DNA of 64,000 nucleotides from Chromobacterium aquaticum (GCF_021129195.1 NZ_JAJOHW010000100.1:33437-97436), one strand, 5' to 3'; shown: positions 9,736 through 18,138, counted from the first letter of the stretch. Made by a program: numbers and translations. The notes: generated by a model from the letters alone, not told the origin.

Positions 9736-9752
9736 TGCACCAAGATGGTGCG
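9736..9752. promoter_or_regulatory. NtrC binding site upstream of ntrBC
   Basis: TGCACCAAGATGGTGCG matches the NtrC consensus TGCACCA-N3-TGGTGCA in 13 of 14 fixed positions. It lies between the DUF4124 gene and ntrB, like the NtrC site at the E. coli glnL promoter, where NtrC represses its own operon. Confidence 0.85.
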
Positions 9753-9757
9753 TCAAA

Positions 9758-10234
9758 CTAGTTTTGCCCCAATTCGCGGCGCAGCGCTTCCACGTTCTTC
9801 TGGCGATCGGTGACTTCGTCCTGCAGCTTCTGCACCCGGTCCAGGTATTTCTGGTAATTGCGGGTTTCGTCGCCGTTGCGCGTGGCCTTGCCATCGGTCA
9901 GCGCCTTTTGCGCATCGGCCAGCGCTTTCTGCTCATTGGCCAGTTCCTGTTCCAGGATCTTGCGGCGGCCGCTGTCGCGCTGTTTCTGCGTGCCGGGGTC
10001 GACGCTGGGGAAGCTGCTGGACGGTTTGGCCGGCGCCGCGCCGCCGCCGCTGCTGTTGCCGCTGTTCTTGTGCTGGCTGGGATAGGAGGAGAGCGGGTTG
10101 AGTCGTATTGGTTGCGCGCCGCGGATGGGCACATTGGTGAAGGTGACGTTGCCGTCCTTGTCCACGTACTTGTAAACGGTGGCCTGCGCCGAGGCGCTGA
10201 GCAGCAGCAATAGACAGAGGGATAGCGTTTTCAT
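9758..10234 (-). CDS. DUF4124 domain-containing secreted protein
   Basis: 158 residues with a signal peptide (MKTLSLCLLLLLSASAQA). The short DUF4124 motif follows at once: TVYKYVDKDGNVTFTNVPIRGAQPIRL. A Ser/Gly/Pro-rich linker leads to a charged coiled-coil-like tail (about 85-155, KILEQELANEQKALADAQKAL). The function is unknown; such proteins are common between glnA and ntrB in betaproteobacteria. The start at 10234 was chosen because it begins the signal peptide, although the Shine-Dalgarno is weak. It is separated from glnA by a terminator. Confidence 0.8.
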   Translation of the reverse strand: MKTLSLCLLLLLSASAQATVYKYVDKDGNVTFTNVPIRGAQPIRLNPLSSYPSQHKNSGNSSGGGAAPAKPSSSFPSVDPGTQKQRDSGRRKILEQELANEQKALADAQKALTDGKATRNGDETRNYQKYLDRVQKLQDEVTDRQKNVEALRRELGQN

Positions 10235-10306
10235 GAGCGGCGGAGTCGGATTCTTGGTTTCGGCATTGCTAATGATATGCAAATCGGCGGGCCAAGTCAT
10301 ATATGA

Positions 10307-10332
10307 AAACGGCAGCCATGGGGCTGCCGTTT
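10307..10332 (-). terminator. Intrinsic terminator after glnA
   Basis: Stem AAACGGCAGCC / GGCTGCCGTTT with a 4-nt loop. On the minus strand it is followed by a short T run. It separates glnA from the DUF4124-ntrBC genes. Confidence 0.8.
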
Positions 10333-10357
10333 CGTTTTCCGGGATGATCCGCGTCGC

Positions 10358-11776
10358 TTACAGCGAGTAATACATCGCGAATTCAACCGGATGCGTGGTC
10401 ATGCGGGTCAGGTTCACTTCCTGCATCTTCAACTCGATGTAGGCGTCGATCCAGTCATTGGAGAACACGCCGCCGCGGGTCAGGAACTCGCGGTCCTTGT
10501 CCAGGGCGGCCAGCGCCTCGTCCAGGCTGGCGCACACGGTCGGGATCAACTTGTCCTCTTCCGGCGGCAAATCGTACAGGTTCTTGTCCGCGGCGTCGCC
10601 CGGGTGGATCTTGTTCTGAATGCCGTCCAGGCCGGCCATCAGCAGCGCGGAGAAGCACAGATAGGGGTTGGCCAGCGGATCCGGGAAGCGCGCTTCGATG
10701 CGGCGGCCCTTGGGGCTGGCCACGTGCGGAATGCGGATGGAGGCGGAGCGGTTCTTGGCGGAGTAGGCCAGCTTCACCGGCGCTTCGTAATGCGGCACCA
10801 GGCGCTTGTAGGAGTTGGTGCCCGGATTGGTGATCGCGTTCAGCGCCTTGGCGTGCTTGATGATGCCGCCGATGTAGTAGAGCGCGGTGTCGGACAGGCC
10901 GGCATAGCCGTCGCCGGCGAACAGGTTCTTGCCGTCCTTCCAGATCGACTGGTGCACGTGCATGCCGGAGCCGTTGTCGCCGACGATGGGCTTGGGCATG
11001 AAGGTGGCGGTCTTGCCGTAGCTGTGCGCCACGTTGTGCACCACGTATTTCAGGATCTGGGTCCAGTCGGCGCGCTGGGTCAGGGTGCTGAACTTGGTGC
11101 CGATCTCGTTCTGGCCGGCGGTGGCCACTTCATGGTGATGCACTTCCACCGGAATGCCCAGTTCTTCCAGCAGCAGCACCATGGCGGAGCGGATGTCCTG
11201 GGAGGAGTCCACCGGCGGCACCGGGAAGTAGCCGCCCTTGACGCCCGGGCGGTGGCCCATATTGCCGCCTTCGAATTCCTCGGCGGACGCCCATGCGGCT
11301 TCCTCGGCCTTGATCTTGACGAAGCAGCCGGACATGTCGGTGCCCCAGGTCACGCTGTCGAAGACGAAGAATTCCGGCTCCGGGCCGAAGTAGGCGGTGT
11401 CGCCCAGGCCGGATGCCTTCAGATAGGCTTCGGCGCGCTTGGCTATGGAGCGCGGGTCGCGGTCATAGCCCTTGCCGTCGGCCGGGTCGATCACATCGCA
11501 GTGCAGGAAGACGGTGGGTTCGTCGTAGAAGGGGTCGATGCGAGCGGTGGCCGGGTCGGCCATCAGCAGCATGTCGGATGCCTGAATGCCTTTCCAGCCT
11601 GCGATCGAGGAGCCGTCGAAAGCATGGCCGTGCTCGAACCATGCTTCCGGATCGTCCAGCAGCACGTGGGCCGGGATGGTCACGTGTTGTTCTTTGCCGC
11701 GGGTATCGGTAAAGCGCAGGTCTACGAATTTGACATCGTTTTCGGTAATCAGCTTGACTACGTCTGCAACCGCCAT
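10358..11776 (-). CDS. glnA: Glutamine synthetase type I
   Basis: 472 residues, the size of the GSI-beta class that is regulated by adenylylation. The adenylylation-site motif [11 protein letters not shown] is present near the C-terminus, and the ATP-binding and catalytic segments ([35 protein letters not shown]) are intact. The start at 11776 has CAGGAGAAAACC just before it; the frame extends 10 codons further upstream. A sigma-54 promoter and two NtrC sites precede it, so it should be induced in nitrogen limitation. Confidence 0.98.
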   Translation of the reverse strand: MAVADVVKLITENDVKFVDLRFTDTRGKEQHVTIPAHVLLDDPEAWFEHGHAFDGSSIAGWKGIQASDMLLMADPATARIDPFYDEPTVFLHCDVIDPADGKGYDRDPRSIAKRAEAYLKASGLGDTAYFGPEPEFFVFDSVTWGTDMSGCFVKIKAEEAAWASAEEFEGGNMGHRPGVKGGYFPVPPVDSSQDIRSAMVLLLEELGIPVEVHHHEVATAGQNEIGTKFSTLTQRADWTQILKYVVHNVAHSYGKTATFMPKPIVGDNGSGMHVHQSIWKDGKNLFAGDGYAGLSDTALYYIGGIIKHAKALNAITNPGTNSYKRLVPHYEAPVKLAYSAKNRSASIRIPHVASPKGRRIEARFPDPLANPYLCFSALLMAGLDGIQNKIHPGDAADKNLYDLPPEEDKLIPTVCASLDEALAALDKDREFLTRGGVFSNDWIDAYIELKMQEVNLTRMTTHPVEFAMYYSL

Positions 11777-11833
11777 GGTTTTCTCCTGAAAGGCTACATG
11801 CATCATGTGCGAATTAGTGTACGGCTAACGCTT

Positions 11834-11850
11834 AAGCATTAAGCGTGCCA
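11834..11850 (-). promoter_or_regulatory. Sigma-54 promoter of glnA
   Basis: On the minus strand the sequence is TGGCACGCTTAATGCTT. It has the invariant GG (-24) and GC (-12) with correct spacing and matches TGGCACG-N4-TTGCW well. The predicted start of transcription is about 11824, giving a leader of about 48 nt. Confidence 0.85.
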
Positions 11851-11911
11851 GCTTAAAATCGCCGAGATTCCATTGTGTCATAGCCCAAAAACGGGCGCTA
11901 GCAGAGTTGAA

Positions 11912-11928
11912 TGAACCAGCTTGGTGCC
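11912..11928. promoter_or_regulatory. NtrC binding site 1 upstream of glnA
   Basis: TGAACCAGCTTGGTGCC matches TGCACCA-N3-TGGTGCA in 12 of 14 fixed positions. Its centre is about 95 bp upstream of the predicted glnA transcription start, the usual enhancer distance. Confidence 0.75.
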
Positions 11929-11941
11929 TGTACCGAAGTCG

Positions 11942-11958
11942 TGCACCAAAATGGGGCT
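11942..11958. promoter_or_regulatory. NtrC binding site 2 upstream of glnA
   Basis: TGCACCAAAATGGGGCT matches the NtrC consensus in 12 of 14 fixed positions. It is 30 bp (three helical turns) from site 1, so two NtrC dimers would sit on the same face. Confidence 0.75.
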
Positions 11959-12044
11959 GATCTTGCGTTGCAGCGGTGCGCTGGTATGGATAATCTGTGT
12001 ATATAAAGGTATTGAGGGCGGTCTTGGCCGCGAGGAGAGCTTGC

Positions 12045-12497
12045 ATGGATCAAATGACGCAGATATTGCAGCAGGCGCAGCGCCGGGCCGAAGAACAGGG
12101 TTTGCCCTATCGCGGCGCGCTGACGCCGCAGGAGGCGCACCAGTTGAAGCAGGCGCTGCCGGAGGCGACCTTGCTGGACGTGCGCAGCGCGGCGGAATGG
12201 CAGTTCGTCGGCGTGGTGCCCTATGCCCAGCGGCTGGAGTGGCGAAGCTTTCCCGGAATGCAGCCTAATCCGCGTTTCATCGAGCAATTGCAGGAGATGC
12301 TGCCCAAGGATGGGATACTGATGCTGATGTGCCGCTCCGGCGTGCGCTCGGACGAAGCCGCGCGCCTGGCCGCCGCCGCCGGTTATACCGAGGCCTACAA
12401 CGTGCTGGAAGGTTTCGAGGGCGATAAGGACGCGGCGGGGCATCGCGGCGCGCTGGGCGGCTGGAAGGCGCGCGGCCTGCCCTGGCAGCAGGGCTGA
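12045..12497 (+). CDS. Rhodanese-like domain protein
   Basis: 150-residue single-domain rhodanese (sulfurtransferase fold). The active-site loop is CRSGVRS (Cys about residue 88) and the N-terminal LLDVRSAAEWQFVG is the other rhodanese signature. The ATG at 12045 has GAGGAGAG nearby as a ribosome site; a longer frame begins at 11997. It diverges from glnA and shares the 11.8-12.0 kb regulatory region. The sulfur acceptor cannot be deduced. Confidence 0.85.
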   Translation: MDQMTQILQQAQRRAEEQGLPYRGALTPQEAHQLKQALPEATLLDVRSAAEWQFVGVVPYAQRLEWRSFPGMQPNPRFIEQLQEMLPKDGILMLMCRSGVRSDEAARLAAAAGYTEAYNVLEGFEGDKDAAGHRGALGGWKARGLPWQQG

Positions 12498-12528
12498 GGT
12501 GGCGGCAAGCGGCGCGACGTGGTTGATG

Positions 12529-12647
12529 TTTGCCGTGTTCCACGGCAAAGTGTCGTTCTGGCGCCGCTCGCTTGCGAGCAAGACGGCGAGAGCCGCCAAC
12601 AAAACCCAGCCGGAGTCCGCGTGTTTGCCTGGCGGCGAGGTTTTGTT
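12529..12647. other. Rhodanese-aroE intergenic hairpins
   Basis: Two inverted repeats lie in this gap. TTTGCCGTG-TTC-CACGGCAAA (12529-12549) is a tight 9-bp hairpin. AACAAAACC (12598-12606) pairs with GGTTTTGTT (12639-12647) around a 32-nt loop and is followed shortly by TTTTATA. They may end the rhodanese transcript or form an aroE leader structure. Confidence 0.5.
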
Positions 12648-12694
12648 AGCCGCTTTTATATACATAACATGCCGACATTTTGGAAAGCTGACTC

Positions 12695-13516
12695 ATGACC
12701 GACCGTTACGCCGTTATCGGCAATCCCGTTTCCCATAGCCAGTCGCCCTTCATTCATAACGAATTCGCCAGCGCGACCGGGCAGGACATCAGCTACGACA
12801 AGCTGTTCGCCGAGCTGGGGCAATTCAACGGGGTGGTGTCCGAATTCGTCGCCGCCGGCGGCAAGGGTTTGAACATCACGCTGCCGTTCAAGGGCGACGC
12901 TTACCGCTTCGCCAATGAAGTGACCGAGCGCGCGCGCGCCGCCGAAGCGGTCAACACCTTGAGCTTCCGCGACGGCAAGGCCTATGGCGACAATACCGAC
13001 GGCGTCGGCCTGGTGCGCGACATCGTTGATAATCTGGACTACCCGATCGCCGGCGCCAAGGTGCTGATCCTGGGCGCGGGCGGCGCGGTGCGCGGCGTGC
13101 TGGAACCCATCCTGGCGCAAAAGCCGGCCGCCTTGACCATCGCCAACCGCACCCTGATCAAGGCCGAGGCGCTGGCGCATCACTTCGCGCCCTGGGGCAA
13201 GGTGGAGGCCATAGGCTACGAGCAGTTGAAGGGACGCAGCTTCGACATCGTGATCAATGCGACATCGACCAGCCTCAGCAATGAACTGCCGCCGATTCCC
13301 TACGGCCTGTTCACGGCTCGCACCCTGGCTTACGACATGGTGTACAGCAAGGGCCTGACCCCTTTCCTGCAGCGCGCGCAGGCGGAAAACGCCGGCATGC
13401 TGGCCGATGGCCTGGGCATGCTGGTGGAGCAGGCGGCGGAATCCTTCGCCATCTGGCGCGGCGTGGAGCCGGCCACTCGCAAAGTGACCAATATGCTGCG
13501 GGAAGTGCTGGCCTGA
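12695..13516 (+). CDS. aroE: Shikimate dehydrogenase (NADP-dependent)
   Basis: 273-residue cytosolic enzyme reducing 3-dehydroshikimate in aromatic amino-acid synthesis. The substrate-binding motif GNPVSHSQSPFIHNEFA is at the N-terminus, followed by NITLPFKGDAYRFA with the catalytic lysine, NTDGVGL, and the GAGGAVRG nucleotide-binding loop near residue 128. Length is typical of AroE. The mtgA gene follows, as in many betaproteobacteria. Confidence 0.95.
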   Translation: MTDRYAVIGNPVSHSQSPFIHNEFASATGQDISYDKLFAELGQFNGVVSEFVAAGGKGLNITLPFKGDAYRFANEVTERARAAEAVNTLSFRDGKAYGDNTDGVGLVRDIVDNLDYPIAGAKVLILGAGGAVRGVLEPILAQKPAALTIANRTLIKAEALAHHFAPWGKVEAIGYEQLKGRSFDIVINATSTSLSNELPPIPYGLFTARTLAYDMVYSKGLTPFLQRAQAENAGMLADGLGMLVEQAAESFAIWRGVEPATRKVTNMLREVLA

Positions 13517-13629
13517 CGCTCGCCGGGTCCGGCGGGTCCGGACCCATAGACACAAGGCGTCGCTTTCCCCTCCCGCGGTTTGAATCCCAATCCCCCTTGC
13601 CCTGCGAGGGGGCTCGCTTTGCGAGTCAG

Positions 13630-14316
13630 ATGATGCGTCTTTTCCTGAAAGTGCTGGCGGCCCTGATGGCCGCCTTTCTGCTGTATAACCTGTGGATCTT
13701 CGGCCATATCGTCTATTGGCGCGGCCACAATCCGGCGGCCAGTTCTTTCATGAACGAGCAGCTGGCCAAGCTGCAGCAGGATGACCCCGAGGCCGAGCTG
13801 CGCCACAAATGGGTGAGTTATGAGCAGATCTCGCCCAATCTCAAGCGCGCGCTGATCGCATCCGAGGACGCCAAGTTCGTCGACCACGAAGGTTTTGACT
13901 GGGACGGCATCGAGGCCGCGTTCGAGAAGAACCTGAAGAAGGGCAAGATCGTCGCCGGCGGCTCCACCATCAGCCAGCAGTTGGCCAAGAATCTGTTCCT
14001 GTCCAGCAGCAAGACGCCATGGCGCAAGCTGGAGGAAGCCTTGATCACGGTGATGCTGGAAACGGTGCTGGACAAGCGGCGCATCTTCGAGATCTACCTG
14101 AACGTGATCGAATGGGGCAACGGCGTGTTTGGCGCCGAGGCGGCGTCGCGCCATTACTATCGTTCGAGCGCGGCGCGGCTGTCGTCGGCGCAGGCGGCCA
14201 AACTGGCCGCGATGGTGCCCAATCCGCGTTATTACGACAGCCATCGTGGCGCGCCCGGTCTGGCGCGCAAGACCCGCATCATCCAGCGGCGCATGGCTTA
14301 CGTGGAGCTGCCCTGA
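13630..14316 (+). CDS. mtgA: Monofunctional biosynthetic peptidoglycan transglycosylase
   Basis: About 228 residues. A single N-terminal membrane anchor (residues 4-28) is followed by a glycosyltransferase-51 domain: catalytic EDAKFVDHEGFDWDGI, then GGSTISQQLAKNLFL and the RIFEIYLNVIEWGNGVFG motif. There is no transpeptidase domain. It polymerises lipid II into glycan strands on the outer face of the inner membrane. Two adjacent ATGs (13630, 13633) are possible starts; hairpins (CTCGC-TTT-GCGAG) lie just upstream. Confidence 0.93.
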   Translation: MMRLFLKVLAALMAAFLLYNLWIFGHIVYWRGHNPAASSFMNEQLAKLQQDDPEAELRHKWVSYEQISPNLKRALIASEDAKFVDHEGFDWDGIEAAFEKNLKKGKIVAGGSTISQQLAKNLFLSSSKTPWRKLEEALITVMLETVLDKRRIFEIYLNVIEWGNGVFGAEAASRHYYRSSAARLSSAQAAKLAAMVPNPRYYDSHRGAPGLARKTRIIQRRMAYVELP

Positions 14317-14330
14317 TCCCTGGGGCGCAA

Positions 14331-14360
14331 TTGGAGCCGCGGGCGGGCGCATGTTACAAT
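14331..14360 (+). promoter_or_regulatory. Sigma-70 promoter of the mgtE operon
   Basis: TTGGAG at 14331-14336, an 18-bp spacer, then TACAAT at 14355-14360 with an upstream TG (extended -10). It predicts a leader of about 147 nt before mgtE. Confidence 0.6.
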
Positions 14361-14393
14361 CGCGACTTTCTTCAAGTGCGCCGTGCGCTAGGC

Positions 14394-14453
14394 ATGGCGG
14401 CTACACATGGACTTACCCAGTTACCCCGTAATCCAATCCCGATTTACCGTTAG
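14394..14453 (+). CDS. Possible mgtE leader peptide A (19 aa)
   Basis: Short ORF MAATHGLTQLPRNPIPIYR inside the mgtE leader. It is proline-rich at its end and has no strong Shine-Dalgarno. It overlaps a second short ORF in another frame. No homologue is recognised; it is listed because proline-containing leader peptides control Mg2+ transporter genes in Salmonella. Translation is unproven. Confidence 0.25.
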   Translation: MAATHGLTQLPRNPIPIYR

Positions 14454-14460
14454 AGAATAA
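14407..14460 (+). CDS. Possible mgtE leader peptide B (17 aa)
   Basis: Short ORF MDLPSYPVIQSRFTVRE, in a different frame from leader ORF A. It starts with an acidic/proline-containing stretch (MDLPSYP) reminiscent of MgtL, and GGCGG lies 6 nt before its ATG. It ends about 54 nt before mgtE, just upstream of a CCGCCTC/GAGGCGG hairpin (14464-14501) that abuts the mgtE ribosome site. Speculative. Confidence 0.3.
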   Translation: MDLPSYPVIQSRFTVRE

Positions 14461-14513
14461 AGCCCGCCTCCGACCGCCCGCGCCGCGCGCCATCGAGGCG
14501 GAAGGAGACGTGC

Positions 14514-15953
14514 ATGACGGTTGCCTTCAAGCAACAATCCGCCGATCGTCTGCAAGAAAGCCTGGCCCTGGTGCAGCGCCTGATCGAGCGCCAGCGGCAG
14601 TTGGAAGATCTGGTATCCCGTCCGGAGGCGAGCGAACCGCCGACGGATCCGTTGGCCCCGCATTACAATCTGGAAGCGCTGCGCCTGAAGCTGGAGCAAC
14701 TGCATCCGGCCGATGTCGCGCATATCCTGGAAGCCTTGCCGCTGGAAGAACGCCTGCTGGTCTGGGACCAGGTGGACGGCGCGCGCGACGGCGCCATCCT
14801 GCTGGAGGTGTCAGACGCGGTCAGGGAATCGCTGATCGAAGTGATGGAGCACGGCGAGCTGGTCAACGCCGCCGAGCAGTTGGACGCCGACGAACTGGCC
14901 GAGTTGGCGCCGGACATGCCGCGCCAGGTGGTGTACGAAGTGATGGGCGGCCTGGACGAGGAAGAGCGCGCCCAGCTGCAGTCGGCCTTGTCCTACGATG
15001 AAGACAAGGTTGGCGCGCTGATGGATTTCGACCTGGTCAAGATCCGCGCCGACGTCAGTTGCGAGGTGGTGCTGCGCTATCTGCGCCGCTTCGATGAACT
15101 GCCGGCCCACACCGACAAGATTTTCGTCATCGACGAGCAGGGGCTGTTGATGGGCGTGTTGTCCATCCGCAAGCTGCTGGTGTCCGATCCCGACGCGCTG
15201 GTGTCCGAGGTGATGGCCACCGAACTGGTCAGCTTCAATCCGGACGAAGACGCCGCTGACGCGGCGCTGGCCTTCGAGCGTTACGACTTGATCACCGCGC
15301 CGGTGGTGGACGAGGCCGGCAAGCTGATCGGCCGGCTGACCGTGGACGAGATGGTGGATGTGATCCGGGAGGAATCCGACAGCGAAGTGCTGAACCTGGC
15401 CGGTCTGAAAGAGGAAGAAGACCTGTTCGCGCCGGTGATCGATTCGGTGAAGAACCGCTGGGCCTGGCTGGCGATTAATCTGTGCACTGCCTTCGTCGCC
15501 TCGCGCGTGATCGGTGTATTCGAGCATTCCATTTCCCAGTTGGTGGCGCTGGCGGCGCTGATGCCCATCGTCGCCGGCATTGGCGGCAACTCCGGCAATC
15601 AGACCATCACCATGATCGTGCGCGCGCTGGCGATGGGACAGATGCAGCTGAACCAGGCCTGGCGGCTGTGGCGCAAGGAGTTGCGGGTCAGCATGATCAA
15701 CGGCGTGTTGTGGGGCAGTGTGATCGGCAGCGTGGCCTGGCTGCTGTACGGCAGCTTCTCGCTGGGGCTGGTGATGTTGGGCGCGATGTTGCTCAACCTG
15801 ATGCTGGCCGCCACCATGGGCGTGCTGATTCCCTGCCTGATGCAGCGTTCCGGTCGCGATCCGGCGCTGGGCTCCAGCGTGCTGATCACCGCCTGCACTG
15901 ATTCCGGCGGCTTCTTCATCTTCCTGGGTCTGGCCACCCTGTTCCTGTTGTGA
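14514..15953 (+). CDS. mgtE: Magnesium transporter/channel MgtE
   Basis: 479 residues. The N-terminal MgtE_N superhelix (about 45-155) is followed by two CBS domains (about 160-285; MGVLSIRKLL and IGRLTVDEMVDVI) and five C-terminal membrane helices with the pore motif PIVAGIGGNSGNQ. MgtE dimers form a Mg2+-gated channel in the inner membrane. AAGGAGA gives a strong ribosome site. The stop overlaps the GTG start of prmC. Confidence 0.95.
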   Translation: MTVAFKQQSADRLQESLALVQRLIERQRQLEDLVSRPEASEPPTDPLAPHYNLEALRLKLEQLHPADVAHILEALPLEERLLVWDQVDGARDGAILLEVSDAVRESLIEVMEHGELVNAAEQLDADELAELAPDMPRQVVYEVMGGLDEEERAQLQSALSYDEDKVGALMDFDLVKIRADVSCEVVLRYLRRFDELPAHTDKIFVIDEQGLLMGVLSIRKLLVSDPDALVSEVMATELVSFNPDEDAADAALAFERYDLITAPVVDEAGKLIGRLTVDEMVDVIREESDSEVLNLAGLKEEEDLFAPVIDSVKNRWAWLAINLCTAFVASRVIGVFEHSISQLVALAALMPIVAGIGGNSGNQTITMIVRALAMGQMQLNQAWRLWRKELRVSMINGVLWGSVIGSVAWLLYGSFSLGLVMLGAMLLNLMLAATMGVLIPCLMQRSGRDPALGSSVLITACTDSGGFFIFLGLATLFLL

Positions 15954-16780
15954 CGACCATGTTGACGATAGCCGAGGCGCTGCGCCTCTACCCCTTGCCC
16001 CGTCTGGAAGCGCGCATGCTGTTGCAGCAGGCGGCGCCGGCGCTGACTCACGCTCGCATCGTGGCCTATCCCGAACAGGCGTTGAGCGCCGAAGAAGAGG
16101 CGAATTTTCGCGTGCTGGCCGCCAGGCGCGCCGCCGGCGAGCCGGTGGCCTATCTGATCGGCCGGCGCGAATTTTACGGTCGCGACTTTACCGTGGGGCC
16201 GCAGGTATTGATTCCGCGTCCGGAAACCGAGCACTTGATCGAAGCGGCGCTGCAGCGGTTTGGCGGCCGTGCCGCCCGCGTCGTCGACCTGGGCACCGGC
16301 AGCGGCGCCATCGCGACGACGCTGGCGCTGGAAGCACCGGAGTGGCGAGTCCGCGCAGTGGATTTGTCGCCGGAGGCGCTGACCATCGCGCGCGGCAACG
16401 CCGAACGCCTGGGGGCGCAAGTCGAGTTTCATCAAGGCAGCTGGTACCAAGCGCTGCCCGCGGACGCGGTCTTCGATCTCATCGTGTCCAATCCGCCCTA
16501 TATCCGCTCGGATGACGAACATCTGGGGCAGGGGGATGTGCGCTTCGAGCCGCGAATGGCGCTGACCGACGAGGCCGACGGGCTGGCCTGCCTGCGCGAG
16601 ATCGCCGCCGGCGCGCCTAGGCACTTGCTGCCGGGCGGCTGGTTGATGGTCGAACACGGCTACGACCAGGGGCCGGCGGTACGTGGCCTGTTCGCCGCCG
16701 CCGGCTTGCAGCAGGTGGAAACCATTGTCGATCTGGCGGGTCTGGATCGAATCACCCTTGCAATGATGAAAGCTGACTGA
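15950..16780 (+). CDS. prmC: Release factor glutamine methyltransferase
   Basis: 276 residues from the GTG at 15950 (4-bp overlap with mgtE) or 273 from the ATG at 15959. This SAM-dependent enzyme methylates the GGQ glutamine of RF1 and RF2. The catalytic SNPPYIRSDD motif (about residues 181-190) and the SAM-binding VVDLGTGSGAIA loop (about 111-122) are clear. The overlap suggests coupled translation with mgtE. Confidence 0.93.
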   Translation: MTTMLTIAEALRLYPLPRLEARMLLQQAAPALTHARIVAYPEQALSAEEEANFRVLAARRAAGEPVAYLIGRREFYGRDFTVGPQVLIPRPETEHLIEAALQRFGGRAARVVDLGTGSGAIATTLALEAPEWRVRAVDLSPEALTIARGNAERLGAQVEFHQGSWYQALPADAVFDLIVSNPPYIRSDDEHLGQGDVRFEPRMALTDEADGLACLREIAAGAPRHLLPGGWLMVEHGYDQGPAVRGLFAAAGLQQVETIVDLAGLDRITLAMMKAD

Positions 16781-17541
16781 TGTGGTTTAAGTTGTCCTGT
16801 CTGCGCCGGCTGTGGCCGGCGTTGTTGTTATCGCCGCTGGCGTTTCTGCTGGCGATATCGCCGGATTGCAATCGCGAGTTGTTCCTGATCTTGCACGAGG
16901 CCGGCCGCGTCGCGCCCGGCGCGTTCTGGCGCCTGTTGAGCGTATTGGGCGATTGGCCCACGGTGCTGGCCCTGCTGCTGGCCTTGAGCTGGCGGCGGCC
17001 GGACAAGCTGCCGGCCTTGCTGGCCGGCTGTGGCATGGGCGTGTTTCTGGCCATCGTGCTCAAGGCTGGCTTTGCCGAGCCGCGGCCGCCGCTGGTGCTG
17101 CCGCCGGGCTCGGTGCAATTGCTGGATGATCTGCCCGGCAATGGTTCCTTCCCGTCCGGCCACGCGATGGCGTCGGCGACGCTGGCGAGCTTTCTTTACT
17201 ATTCCGGCATGCTGCGCCGGGGCGTGGTGCTGACGACGGTGGTGATCTTGGTGATGCTGTCGCGCTTGGCGATAGGCGTGCATTGGCCATTGGATGTGGC
17301 CGTGGGCGCGTTGCTGGGATGGGCCGCGATGTACGCCGCCTGCGTTTGGGCCTGGCCACGGGGCTGGCCGGAGGAGTTGAGCGCGCGCGTGCAGATGGCG
17401 CTGTTGGCGCCGCTGGCCGGGCAGTTGCTATGGCTGTTGTACAAGTCCGGCAGTCATGAGGAATATGCGCTGAGGTTGGCGCTTTGTGCGCTGGTGCTGG
17501 CGGCGGGGTGCTGGCGCTGGCGGCGTTTGCGTCAGGTCTGA
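16780..17541 (+). CDS. PAP2-family membrane phosphatase
   Basis: 253 residues with about six membrane segments. The three acid-phosphatase motifs are KAGFAEPRP (about 88-96), FPSGHAMAS (about 126-134) and SRLAIGVHWPLDV (about 166-178). Members dephosphorylate lipid pyrophosphates such as undecaprenyl pyrophosphate or phosphatidylglycerol phosphate; the substrate here is not determined. The start ATG shares one base with the prmC stop (TGATG), so it is the third gene of the mgtE operon. Confidence 0.85.
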   Translation: MWFKLSCLRRLWPALLLSPLAFLLAISPDCNRELFLILHEAGRVAPGAFWRLLSVLGDWPTVLALLLALSWRRPDKLPALLAGCGMGVFLAIVLKAGFAEPRPPLVLPPGSVQLLDDLPGNGSFPSGHAMASATLASFLYYSGMLRRGVVLTTVVILVMLSRLAIGVHWPLDVAVGALLGWAAMYAACVWAWPRGWPEELSARVQMALLAPLAGQLLWLLYKSGSHEEYALRLALCALVLAAGCWRWRRLRQV

Positions 17542-17563
17542 GGCGAGCGCGGGGGGGTATCAA

Positions 17564-17592
17564 GACAAAGGCGGCCATGGGCCGCCTTTGTC
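17564..17592. terminator. Hairpin between PAP2 gene and slyD
   Basis: 13-bp perfect stem GACAAAGGCGGCC / GGCCGCCTTTGTC with a 3-nt loop between convergent genes. There is no long T run, so it is a likely but atypical bidirectional terminator. Confidence 0.65.
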
Positions 17593-17658
17593 GAAATCGG
17601 GCCGGCGCGCCGGCAAAAGCATTACAATGACGCCATGCCGGTTATGCCTGCGGCCTGA

Positions 17659-18138
17659 TCAATGATGGTGGCCGTGTTCGCCGTGGGCGTGGCCATGGCT
17701 GACTTCGTCGGCGCTGGCGGCGCGGACTTCCACCACCTTGGCGGCGAAGCGAATGCTCTGGCCGGCCAGCGGGTGGTTGGCGTCGACCACGGCCTTGCCG
17801 TCGGCGATATCGGTGACGCGGAACAGCAGCACATCGCCGGTTTCCGGATCATCGGCTTCGAACATCATGCCGACTTCGACGTCTGCCGGGAATACGTCCA
17901 GATCTTCCACGCGGATCAGTTCTTCTTCCGGGTCGCCGAAAGCATCGTCAGGCGTCATCTTGACATCGATGGAGTCGCCAACGGCCTTGCCTTCCAACGC
18001 TTCTTCCACCAGCGGGAAGATGCCGTCGTAGCCACCGTGCAGATAGCTGATCGGCTCTTCGGTCTTGTCGAGGAGGTTGTTGTCAGCGTCGAACATCTCG
18101 TAGTGGAGGGTAACGACGGTGTTTTTGGAGATTTGCAT
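17659..18138 (-). CDS. slyD: FKBP-type peptidyl-prolyl isomerase SlyD
   Basis: 159 residues. The split FKBP domain (NTVVTLHYEMFDADNNLLDKT, then GAV-like core and NHPLAGQSIRF) carries an inserted IF chaperone domain at about 70-125. The C-terminus is a short His-rich tail (SHGHAHGEHGHHH) with no Cys, shorter than the E. coli metal-binding tail. SlyD folds proline-limited proteins and delivers nickel. Confidence 0.92.
   Translation of the reverse strand: MQISKNTVVTLHYEMFDADNNLLDKTEEPISYLHGGYDGIFPLVEEALEGKAVGDSIDVKMTPDDAFGDPEEELIRVEDLDVFPADVEVGMMFEADDPETGDVLLFRVTDIADGKAVVDANHPLAGQSIRFAAKVVEVRAASADEVSHGHAHGEHGHHH

Noticed and set aside
13576..13600. GGTTTGAATCCC resembling a tRNA T-arm
   Set aside because: No acceptor, D or anticodon stems can be formed around it.
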